Below, piece by piece: positions 26,840-34,390 of a DNA stretch of 48,144 bases (within the stretch, counting starts at the first letter, position 1; each line of letters starts with the position of its first letter). This stretch comes from Fibrobacterota bacterium (lineage in GTDB: Bacteria > Fibrobacterota > Chitinivibrionia > Chitinivibrionales > Chitinispirillaceae). The stretch spans positions 1 through 48,144 of the forward strand of contig JAEZKP010000061.1 in assembly GCA_023436145.1 (NCBI GenBank), written 5' to 3'. A program made the translations under genes and the position numbers. Under the pieces are notes generated by a model. That model was not told the DNA's origin and did no database searches. It saw only the letters and a list, made by a program, of their open reading frames with translations.

Positions 26840-27792
26840 AAAAGGTGGTCATAACATTTTTGCTTGCTGTTCCTGCATTTTTCGTGCTTGGTTTGCTTTC
26901 CATTTATCCTGTAAGTGTGTCCAGAGAGAATATCTGGGCGATTGGAATATATGAGGGAAGTTCACCATATCATTTTTCTGACCCACCCGATATCGATAAT
27001 CCGGTAATCAGTGCTTCGGATGTAACAGATGTGAAAGCTTCATTTGTTGCAGATCCCTTCTTGTTCAGAGAGGAAGGTGTCTGGTATATGTTTTTTGAGG
27101 TGATGAATTCATTGAGTAAGCATGGTGATATCGGTCTTGCCACAAGTAAAGACGGAAAGGTCTGGAGGTATGAAAGAATTGTATTGAATGAAGAATATCA
27201 TTTGTCTTATCCCTACCTGTTTAAACATGATGGTGTAATATACATGATTCCGGAAAGTGCAACTGCCAATCAGTTGAATCTTTACCGGGCAGTAAATTTT
27301 CCTTATCAATGGGAGTGTGCAGCAACACTTCTGGAGGGGCAGTTTGGAGATCATGGGATTGTATTCTACAGGAATATCTGGTTTCTTTTTGCCTGTTCAC
27401 AACCATTTACTCATAATACTCTGAAGCTCTACTATTCTGACGATCTTACAGGCACTTTTACAGAGCATCCGATGAGTCCGGTTGTTTCCGATGATGCTAA
27501 CCGGGCTCGTCCGGGGGGGAGAATCATTTTATGGGAGAATGATCTGATCCGTTATTCTCAGGATTGCAGTCCTACCTATGGCAAGGCGCTTAATGCTTAT
27601 AAAATCACAAAATTAACAAAGGAAGAATATTCTGAACAGGATGTATCATGGAATCCGGTTTTAAAAAACAGCGGGACCGGATGGACTCGTCATGGAATGC
27701 ACCATCTGGATGCCATTATGACAGATGATCAGAAGTGGATTGGTTGTGTTGATGGATACATACGGCAATTGATTATCAGGGTGGATTTTTAA
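26836..27792 (+). CDS. Membrane-anchored beta-propeller protein (GH43/GINT1-like)
   Basis: 318 residues; ATG overlaps the UbiD-like stop. An N-terminal hydrophobic helix (about 4-24) acts as anchor or signal. The rest looks like a five-bladed propeller: ADPFLFREEGVWYMFFEV, IGLATSKDGKVWRYE, LSYPYLFKHDGVIYMIPES, DHGIVFYRNIWFLFAC and LKLYYSDDLTGTF are repeated blade elements. This matches GH43-like proteins and the N-terminal domain of plant glucosamine-inositolphosphorylceramide transferases. The paired acids of a GH43 site are partly present but I cannot assign catalysis. Squeezed with zero or negative spacing between UbiD and UbiX, it must be co-expressed with them; a periplasmic glycan-binding role is possible. 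Confidence 0.7.
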   Translation: MKKVVITFLLAVPAFFVLGLLSIYPVSVSRENIWAIGIYEGSSPYHFSDPPDIDNPVISASDVTDVKASFVADPFLFREEGVWYMFFEVMNSLSKHGDIGLATSKDGKVWRYERIVLNEEYHLSYPYLFKHDGVIYMIPESATANQLNLYRAVNFPYQWECAATLLEGQFGDHGIVFYRNIWFLFACSQPFTHNTLKLYYSDDLTGTFTEHPMSPVVSDDANRARPGGRIILWENDLIRYSQDCSPTYGKALNAYKITKLTKEEYSEQDVSWNPVLKNSGTGWTRHGMHHLDAIMTDDQKWIGCVDGYIRQLIIRVDF

Positions 27793-28383
27793 ATGAAAAA
27801 AATCTTAGTTGCAATTTCCGGTGCTTCCGGGGTGATAATGGGCATAAGGTTGTTGGAGCATTTAAGAAACCGTGCGGAAGTACATCTGATAATTACAGCT
27901 GCAGCCAGGGAGATTATCGCGATGGAGACTGGGTACGAAATCACCCAAGTGGAAAAACTTGCCCGGCATGTTTATCATAATGACTGTATGAGTGCACCTG
28001 TTGCCAGTGGATCGTTTTTTATCGATGGGATGGTGGTCTTGCCATGTTCGGTAAAAAGTCTTTCAGCTATTGCGATGAGCTACAATGAAAACTTGCTGAC
28101 CAGGGCTGCAGATGTCACCATTAAGGAGAAAAGGCGTTTGATTTTGTGTGTCAGGGAGATGCCGTTTCATGAGGGGCATTTGCAGCATATGGTGAATCTG
28201 GCATCCAGGGGGGCGGTTATCTGTCCTCCTATACCGGCTTTTTACAATAATCCGCTGACAATTTTGGACATGTGTGATTATTTCGCTGGTAAGGTCATGG
28301 ATTTGCTGGGAATTAAACATGAAGTCTTCAAAAGATGGGGTGAGCAGAATATGGATTCATTTACTGTCAGATGCTCTGAGTGA
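27793..28383 (+). CDS. ubiX: Flavin prenyltransferase UbiX
   Basis: 196 residues, normal length. Starts immediately after the previous stop. N-terminal ILVAISGASGVIMGIRLLEHL holds the flavin-phosphate loop. VLPCSVKSLSAIAM and NLLTRAADVTIKEKRRLILCVREMPFH follow, the conserved FMN and dimethylallyl-phosphate sites of UbiX/Pad1. It attaches a dimethylallyl group to reduced FMN to give prenyl-FMN, the cofactor that UbiD enzymes need. Its placement two genes after a UbiD homologue makes that protein its likely client. Its product may also serve other UbiD proteins outside the window. Confidence 0.95.
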   Translation: MKKILVAISGASGVIMGIRLLEHLRNRAEVHLIITAAAREIIAMETGYEITQVEKLARHVYHNDCMSAPVASGSFFIDGMVVLPCSVKSLSAIAMSYNENLLTRAADVTIKEKRRLILCVREMPFHEGHLQHMVNLASRGAVICPPIPAFYNNPLTILDMCDYFAGKVMDLLGIKHEVFKRWGEQNMDSFTVRCSE

Positions 28384-28407
28384 ATTTATTTTTCGATGGA
28401 GTTTATT

Positions 28408-28917
28408 ATGTTTTCGGGTATTTTTCAAAGAATGTTACGAAAAGTTGCTTTTAATGCTCCAGGGGGATATACTGTACGTCCGTTGCTTCACAAACTTAGA
28501 GGAGTGAAAATTGGTGATGGAGTGTGGATAAGTCAATATGTGTATATCGATGAATTGCACCCCGAAGCTGTTTATATTGGTGACCATTCAACAATCGGAA
28601 TCGGTTCTATGATAATCACACATCTTTACTGGGGGCCCAGGCAGAAAAACCATCAGGGGAAAGTGGTTATAGAAAGAGATGTTTTTATCGGTCCTAATTG
28701 CATTATTCTCCCGGATGTCACTATCGGCCAGGGGTCTGTTATTCAAGCCGGTACTGTGGTGTCCCGTAACGTACCATCCGGAACTTTGTGGGGAGCACCC
28801 AAAGCAACAGCACTGGGCAGAGTTACAACTCCCTTAACTCATAATTACTCATTCGAGGCATTTAAGCAAGGGTTAAGGCCACTGGCAAATACTTTTGAGA
28901 AAAGAGAAAGTGTGTGA
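28408..28917 (+). CDS. Hexapeptide-repeat acyltransferase
   Basis: 169 residues from the ATG at 28408, which has GGAG 7 bases upstream; an in-frame ATG at 28396 would add four residues but has no such site. Left-handed beta-helix hexapeptides are clear: VKIGDGVWI, VYIGDHSTIGIGSMII, VIERDVFIGPNCIILPDVTIGQGSVIQAGTVVS, with an insertion and His loop (THLYWGPRQKNH) before the catalytic turn. Such enzymes transfer acetyl or other acyl groups from acyl-CoA to sugars. It ends the plus-strand run and overlaps the tail of the convergent LamG-VanZ gene by 45 bases. It is a candidate for acetylating the amino sugar made at 7683-10018. Confidence 0.85.
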   Translation: MFSGIFQRMLRKVAFNAPGGYTVRPLLHKLRGVKIGDGVWISQYVYIDELHPEAVYIGDHSTIGIGSMIITHLYWGPRQKNHQGKVVIERDVFIGPNCIILPDVTIGQGSVIQAGTVVSRNVPSGTLWGAPKATALGRVTTPLTHNYSFEAFKQGLRPLANTFEKRESV

Positions 28918-29937
28918 TTTACATATTGAGAGGAGAAGCAGTGTACCGCTTACTCCTCCCAGCGTGTTTAAAATAAGGTCAGAAAGTTGTGAGCTGCGGG
29001 AAGGAAGTAAAATTTGGAGTAACTCAATTGTCAGACTGATTAGTACACAAAATATAAACGACAAGATTATGGGCTGCCTTTTATTCTTTCTGGCTTGAAC
29101 GCTTAATACTCCGATAATGAATCCTAAAGGTATAAAACCTGCAAAATTAAGGATTATATCACTGAGATAAGATTTATTGGGTTTGAAATCTACCCAGGGT
29201 GGAGTTAAAATCCTTCGCTTGAGGGGTGAAAAGTGTTTTGGTATGACCAGATTGTGGTTTGGCAATGGAGAACTGAAACAATTCTGATCTTTTTCTCTGA
29301 CTGACTCCTGTTGTAGTAAAGGGTGGTCGTAGATTTTCAGTGAATGCAATTCTCCATTCCATCCATGCTCACCGGTAATGGAATTTCCTATTATTGCGAC
29401 TCCCTCAAGTGGGGTATTCTGAGTGAATCGTGAATTCTCTTTATTAAGAACCAGTCTTCCATTACAGTGTATAAGGTATGAGGATTTTGATACTGTAAAA
29501 GTTACCAGAACTGGTTCAGATGATTTCAGGACCTCTTTTACATACATTTCATATTTTTTGTTTATCGAAGGATCAAGCAATCTGACAAGTATACCACTTT
29601 TCCATTGGCCTATCAGTAAAAGTTCTGTATTATTGCTGGTTAGAGAGAATATTCTGGCGATGTGGCTGTTGGCTACAGAATTGGATTTTAGTTTTATTTC
29701 GATGGAAAAGCCTTCATGAGAGTCGATTTTTGTCAACTCAGGAGTAAGATATGCTACCGAGGGTTGTGTGATGGATAGATGTTTTCCCCAGGAATTGTTT
29801 TGCCAATGGATATTATTTAACGGGTAAATATTAAACGGCCAGAGTCCGGCAATAATGATGTAGCTCAAGGTTAAAAGCAGTAGAAGGAGGGAGAGAATTT
29901 TTAATTGTTCCCGGGAAAGGTTATTTTTATGGGGCAT
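28873..29937 (-). CDS. LamG-like domain fused to VanZ-like membrane domain
   Basis: 354 residues from the ATG at 29937; the frame opens earlier only at a TTG. Neither has a strong ribosome-binding site. An N-terminal membrane helix (about 12-30) is followed by a ~170-residue concanavalin-A/LamG-type beta sandwich (FSIEIKLKSN, RIFSLTSNNTELLLIG, WNGELHSLKIYDHPL). Three or so C-terminal helices carry the VanZ signature (ILNFAGFIPLGFIIG, then ISLTIELLQILLPSRSSQLSDLILNTLGG). VanZ-like proteins are membrane proteins of unclear function, first linked to teicoplanin resistance. The extracytoplasmic lectin-like part suggests binding of envelope glycans. Its 3' end overlaps the acyltransferase gene on the other strand. 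Confidence 0.78.
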   Translation of the reverse strand: MPHKNNLSREQLKILSLLLLLLTLSYIIIAGLWPFNIYPLNNIHWQNNSWGKHLSITQPSVAYLTPELTKIDSHEGFSIEIKLKSNSVANSHIARIFSLTSNNTELLLIGQWKSGILVRLLDPSINKKYEMYVKEVLKSSEPVLVTFTVSKSSYLIHCNGRLVLNKENSRFTQNTPLEGVAIIGNSITGEHGWNGELHSLKIYDHPLLQQESVREKDQNCFSSPLPNHNLVIPKHFSPLKRRILTPPWVDFKPNKSYLSDIILNFAGFIPLGFIIGVLSVQARKNKRQPIILSFIFCVLISLTIELLQILLPSRSSQLSDLILNTLGGVSGTLLLLSICKSHTFSFLKSICQWP

Positions 29938-29988
29938 AATGAGAATATATTTTCCATAATCATGCAAGAACAGAAAAACGAAGGAAAA

Positions 29989-32208
29989 ATGGATTTATTT
30001 AAAAAGAATGGTGAAGATTTGCTAAGGAGACTGGCTCCATTAGCTGATAGAATGCGTCCTCGTACACTTGATGAGTATATTGGCCAGCAGCACATTATAG
30101 GTGAGGGAAGATTATTGCGACGAGCGATTCAGATCGATCAGTTATCCAGTCTTATTTTTTATGGTCCGCCTGGAACTGGGAAGACAACTCTTGCCAGAAT
30201 AATAGCCAATACCACTAAAGCCCAGTTTCTTTCCATAAATGCAGTATTAGCAGGCGTAAAGGATATACGTGAATCTATTGACACAGCTCAGAAAACATTG
30301 AATCTGTATTCTAAGAGGACAATTCTTTTTATCGATGAGGTGCATCGGTTTAATAAATCTCAGCAGGATGCGCTTCTTCCCCATGTTGAAAACGGCATAA
30401 TCATTCTTATTGGAGCCACTACAGAGAACCCGTATTTTGAGGTAAATAAAGCGCTGGTTTCCAGGTCCCGGATTTTCCAACTGAAAACATTAACCGAAGA
30501 TGATTTGAAAGCTATTGCCTTACAAGCCCTTTCTGATAAGGAGAGGGGATATGGAAAAATGAACATACGCGTAGATGATGATGCTTTGGATCATCTGGTG
30601 AAGGTTGCCAACGGGGATGCCCGCGGGGTGCTCAATGCACTGGAGCTGGCAGTGGAAACCACCGGACCTGACAGTGAACAGGTGATACGTATCAATCGTA
30701 AAATAGCTGAGGAATCCATTCAGCAACGTGCGGTGTTATATGATAAAGATGGTGATGTGCATTATGATACCATATCTGCATTTATCAAATCGATCCGGGG
30801 TTCTGATCCTGATGCGGCATTATATTGGATGTCAAAAATGCTGTATGCTGGTGAAGATCCCAGGTTTATTTTCCGTCGTATGCTGATTCTGGCCTGTGAA
30901 GATGTGGGTTTGGCTGATCCGCATGCATTGGGAATTGTCATGAATGCTGCAAATGCCTTCGATTATGTTGGTATGCCAGAGGGAAGGTATCATTTGGCAC
31001 ACGCTTGTCTTTACTTGGCTACCGCACCCAAAAGCAATTCCAGTCTGGGGTTTTTCGATGCAATAAGTCTTGTTGAAAAAGAGGCTACAGAAGACATACC
31101 GGACCACTTGCGTGATGCAAACCGGGATGGGCAGGGTTTCGGACATGGAGCAGGGTATCTGTATCCTCATGCATATAGAGACCACTGGGTAGCTCAGCAA
31201 TATCTTCCTTCAGCCATGCAGGGAAAGCTGTTCTATCAACCTTCGGATCAGGGGTATGAAAAATCCATTGGGGAGAAGGTTTGCCGATTGAGAGAAGCTC
31301 AATTGGAGGCAATTCTGGATGATAACGACTCTTCGGCTCTTTTTGCTCATGATAAAAGTAGCGGGAGAGGGCAATGGATCCAGAGAACTATGGGTAGCAG
31401 TGGGGAGTTGCTTGGAAAAATCAGAGATAAAATAATGTCTTTGTGTGAGTTTTCCCGCGATGATCTGGTGCTGGATCTGAATGCGGGGAGCGGGCTTTTG
31501 ACATTTGAAGCAGCAAGATGTGTACCTGATGGTGGTGTATGGGCTCTTGTACACGATCAAAAGTCATTTTCAACTCTATCCAAGCTTACAGAGAGGATCA
31601 ATCCTTTGGAAAAACCTCAGCTGGTCTTGACAGACTGGGGCACTTTTGATATTGACTTAAAGAAGTTATCTGGTGAGAACGTGAGATTCGATAAAATAGT
31701 AGGTCGATCTGTGTTGGCTGGAAGAAATAATAAAAGGGATGTTTTTACTCGTATTTTAAAACTTTTGGGGAAAAACAGCAGACTTGTCTTATCGGAAACA
31801 GTGTTTTCTCAAGGACAGCGACTAACTGACCTTATAAACCATGACAGGATAGAGGCATCTTTATTAAATAAATTAATTGATGCCGAAAACCAGCTATTCA
31901 ATGATAATTCTGATCATCTTGTTAACTGGACACCCGATTCTCTTGAAACGGAAATCGGAAAAACTGAAGGTGTGAAAATCATTTTTAATAAGGTGGTGGA
32001 AAGCAGTCCTCGTATTTTTAAAAGCAATGATATAGAATACTGGTTCAGAAAAACCGCTGGAAAAGACCGCTTATCACTTGGTGAGAGATTGGAGAGAAGT
32101 TGTGAAAAGCAGGAGATTGAAAATATTAAACAGGAATTGCATTTACAATTAGACAACAGGTCACTTCTCTGGAAAACTGTCACCCTGTTTATAGTTGTGC
32201 AAAGCTGA
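29989..32208 (+). CDS. rarA: RarA/MgsA AAA+ ATPase fused to methyltransferase-like C-terminal domain
   Basis: 739 residues from the ATG at 29989, 5 bases after AAGGA; upstream in-frame ATGs lack sites. Residues ~1-440 are RarA/MgsA/WRNIP1: RMRPRTLDEYIGQQHI, Walker A FYGPPGTGKTTLA (Lys65), Walker B FIDEVHRFNK (Asp116), sensor-1 IGATTENP, and the C-terminal tetramerisation domain (RRMLILACEDVGLADPHA, PEGRYHLAHACLYLATAPKSNS). Residues ~460-739 are an extra domain with the SAM-binding Rossmann motif VLDLNAGSG (494-502) and following strands. RarA maintains stalled forks with SSB. As I recall, a RarA/unknown-domain fusion is known in cyanobacteria, so the form is rare but not unique. Convergent with dtd with no gap; only 51 bases separate its start from the divergent VanZ start. 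Confidence 0.92.
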   Translation: MDLFKKNGEDLLRRLAPLADRMRPRTLDEYIGQQHIIGEGRLLRRAIQIDQLSSLIFYGPPGTGKTTLARIIANTTKAQFLSINAVLAGVKDIRESIDTAQKTLNLYSKRTILFIDEVHRFNKSQQDALLPHVENGIIILIGATTENPYFEVNKALVSRSRIFQLKTLTEDDLKAIALQALSDKERGYGKMNIRVDDDALDHLVKVANGDARGVLNALELAVETTGPDSEQVIRINRKIAEESIQQRAVLYDKDGDVHYDTISAFIKSIRGSDPDAALYWMSKMLYAGEDPRFIFRRMLILACEDVGLADPHALGIVMNAANAFDYVGMPEGRYHLAHACLYLATAPKSNSSLGFFDAISLVEKEATEDIPDHLRDANRDGQGFGHGAGYLYPHAYRDHWVAQQYLPSAMQGKLFYQPSDQGYEKSIGEKVCRLREAQLEAILDDNDSSALFAHDKSSGRGQWIQRTMGSSGELLGKIRDKIMSLCEFSRDDLVLDLNAGSGLLTFEAARCVPDGGVWALVHDQKSFSTLSKLTERINPLEKPQLVLTDWGTFDIDLKKLSGENVRFDKIVGRSVLAGRNNKRDVFTRILKLLGKNSRLVLSETVFSQGQRLTDLINHDRIEASLLNKLIDAENQLFNDNSDHLVNWTPDSLETEIGKTEGVKIIFNKVVESSPRIFKSNDIEYWFRKTAGKDRLSLGERLERSCEKQEIENIKQELHLQLDNRSLLWKTVTLFIVVQS

Positions 32209-32646
32209 TTATTTCTCCAGAATCAGCGTTACCGGACCATCATTTATCAGTTCTACTTCCATGTTTGCACCGAAAATCCCGGTTTCCACCCTGTGGATTT
32301 CGCAACTCAATTTGTTGACGAAATATGTGTAGAGCTGGTTTCCTTTTTCCGGATTTGCTGCGCCGGTAAAATTAGGTCTACGACCTTTCTTACAATCAGC
32401 CAAAAGGGTGAACTGAGATACCACCAGTGCTTCACCATCTATATCTTTCACCGAAAGATTCATTTTATTGTTCTCATCTGAAAATATTCTTAGTTCTGCG
32501 CACTTGCTGACCAGAAAATCGGCTGTTTCAGTGGTGTCTTTCTCAGAGACTCCTAAAAAGATCAGTAAACCTTTATCGATTTTCCCGGTGATAGTGTCGC
32601 CAACTCGAACAGAAGCTTTTTTTACTCTTTGCAATACCAGTTTCAT
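32209..32646 (-). CDS. dtd: D-aminoacyl-tRNA deacylase
   Basis: 145 residues, standard length. Conserved SQFTL at 77-81, the glycine/asparagine block starting GIFGANM, and the NDGPVT gatekeeper motif at 135-140 mark Dtd. The enzyme hydrolyses D-amino acids (and glycine mischarged on tRNA-Ala) from tRNA, a proofreading role. Its stop codon abuts the rarA stop on the other strand. It lies 97 bases downstream of the minus-strand beta-barrel gene and may share its transcript. No strong ribosome-binding site precedes the ATG. Confidence 0.96.
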   Translation of the reverse strand: MKLVLQRVKKASVRVGDTITGKIDKGLLIFLGVSEKDTTETADFLVSKCAELRIFSDENNKMNLSVKDIDGEALVVSQFTLLADCKKGRRPNFTGAANPEKGNQLYTYFVNKLSCEIHRVETGIFGANMEVELINDGPVTLILEK

Positions 32647-32743
32647 TATCTATGAATATACTCGGAGATGGTTAAGATTGTGATATAATCCGGGAAAGAT
32701 TAGTCGCATGAACAGCATTACTTTGTTGCTCATGAAAATTATC

Positions 32744-33373
32744 TTAATAGATGAGGTTGACACCGCATCTCAAGCCCCAGCCGTTCATGTTACGACGGGT
32801 AAATAGATGTGGATCTGAGCGTCTCATTTTTTTAGGTTTCGACCATAGATGGTCTACTCCACCGAAGAGACCAACCTTTGGCTTAATGTTAATAAGCGCA
32901 TCTAGTGCGAGTTTGTATACTGCGCCAAAATACCATCCATTTTCATCATATAGTTCTGGACGAGTTTCTACTATTTCTACATCTTTTTTGGAGTAGTGCA
33001 TGAAACCAATACCGGCTTGTCCGGAGAGACTGGGTGTGACAATACAATCTGGCAGAGGGGAGATGGAGATAAATGCAGTTAGTGGGAACATAAGTGTACG
33101 TTCCAGGAGTTCCTCTTTGAATATATGGCGGGCTATTTGATCCTCTTTGATACTTTTATTCCATAAAAAGTCGAATGCCGCACCCAGGCTTACTACTTTT
33201 TCAAAATTAATACCGGATAAAAACGACCAGTTAAGTGCTGTGGTACGTTCTGAATGTTTAAGGTCTTCTGGCCAGCAGGGACCAAATTTTATTACCATCG
33301 TCTTATCCGAAGCACAGATATTCAGTGTGAATACAATTATAATATAGAGAAGAATCGGGATACGTTTAGGCAT
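32744..33373 (-). CDS. Hypothetical exported protein, outer-membrane beta-barrel-like
   Basis: 209 residues; ATG with AGGAG 7 bases upstream. A signal peptide ends near residue 21 (CAS|D). The body alternates amphipathic strands with aromatic and glycine residues (SLGAAFDFLW, LSGQAGIGFMHYS, GWYFGAVYKLALDAL, KVGLFGGVDHLW) and finishes GWGLRCGVNLIY, a terminal strand ending in tyrosine as in many porin-like barrels. I recognise no named family. It is probably a small outer-membrane barrel of about 8-10 strands. Confidence 0.6.
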   Translation of the reverse strand: MPKRIPILLYIIIVFTLNICASDKTMVIKFGPCWPEDLKHSERTTALNWSFLSGINFEKVVSLGAAFDFLWNKSIKEDQIARHIFKEELLERTLMFPLTAFISISPLPDCIVTPSLSGQAGIGFMHYSKKDVEIVETRPELYDENGWYFGAVYKLALDALINIKPKVGLFGGVDHLWSKPKKMRRSDPHLFTRRNMNGWGLRCGVNLIY

Positions 33374-33615
33374 GGATTCGCTCCTGTTTATGAATGATAA
33401 TTCAATATACAGTATTGCCCGATGTAACGCAACTGCAGATTATGGCATCAAACAGAGTAAAACATAAACTGGCGATAATTTGTAGACGAATTGTCCTTTC
33501 AGGTAAAAGTTGTTAAATTTAGGGTGCTTTTATATGCAATATTCCTACACTGTTATGCATACCTTCCATACAGGTTGTATTTTCTCCTTCAGGAAATTTC
33601 ATTGGAGCAAATTTT

Positions 33616-34383
33616 ATGAAAATTAAAAATCTTTCATTTTCGCTTTTGGCTCTGTTCGTGCTGAATGGTTGTTATACCAGGTTTGGCTCATTTGATGGAC
33701 CAGGAGAGCAATACAACAATTTAGGTGAGGTGGATTCTCTAGGCGATTCAACCGCAGTCACTGCTCAGGTGGACACCATCATTTACAGAGAAAAGGAGAT
33801 CTGTATCTGGGAACGTGATTTTACGGGAATGCCTCGTTTGCGCTGTTTTCCCAGTTATTATTCACGAGACTGGTTTTTCTATAACAATTCTCCCTGGTGG
33901 TTTCGTAAATCAGCATACTGGTATGATTATGAGCGCTGTCCCAGGTATTACTATTATGATCAATACTGCGGTTGTTGTAAGTATTACCAATCCTACCCAT
34001 ATAGACATCATAGGGGAGGGATTGGGGGGGGAAAAGGTGGTTCTGGTGTAAGCCAGGGAATGCCAGACCGTTCCCGTGGAATTGGGGGAGGTGGTTCACC
34101 ACCGGTTAAACAAGGTGGGGCTGCACTGCCAAAGTCATCCGGGAATAGCAGTACAAGCGTCAGCCCGCCACCAGTTCCGGAAAGACCTAAACGAAGCAGG
34201 GGGTTTGGGACGTCGACCGAGACTGTAGCCCCCCCAGTTCAGAGCGGCAATGTCGAGAAGAAGAAAGTTGAGGCTGTGCCGGAATCTAAGGCTCCGGCTG
34301 CGGTTGAGCCGGTAAACAGGCCTCTTCCAATAGACACTTCTGGTGAACCGAGAACAAGACCGAAAAGAAATTCAAGGTGGTAG
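33616..34383 (+). CDS. Lipoprotein with aromatic and Gly/Pro-rich low-complexity regions
   Basis: 255 residues. Signal peptide with lipobox LNGC, so Cys19 would be lipidated. Residues ~75-130 are rich in Tyr/Trp/Cys/Arg (WFFYNNSPWWF, CCKYYQ). Residues 131-170 are glycine-rich (GGIGGGKGGSG, IGGGGSPP). The C-terminus is Pro/Lys/Arg-rich (PPPVPERPKRSRG, PLPIDTSGEPRTRPKR). Such low-complexity, charged tails suit peptidoglycan or surface association. It ends 7 bases before the PorV-like gene, whose site lies directly after this stop, so the two are probably co-transcribed. No function can be assigned. Confidence 0.65.
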   Translation: MKIKNLSFSLLALFVLNGCYTRFGSFDGPGEQYNNLGEVDSLGDSTAVTAQVDTIIYREKEICIWERDFTGMPRLRCFPSYYSRDWFFYNNSPWWFRKSAYWYDYERCPRYYYYDQYCGCCKYYQSYPYRHHRGGIGGGKGGSGVSQGMPDRSRGIGGGGSPPVKQGGAALPKSSGNSSTSVSPPPVPERPKRSRGFGTSTETVAPPVQSGNVEKKKVEAVPESKAPAAVEPVNRPLPIDTSGEPRTRPKRNSRW

Positions 34384-34390
34384 GAATCAT

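Noticed and set aside
30832..31200. 122-codon minus-strand frame inside rarA
   Set aside because: Antisense shadow of a strongly conserved gene.
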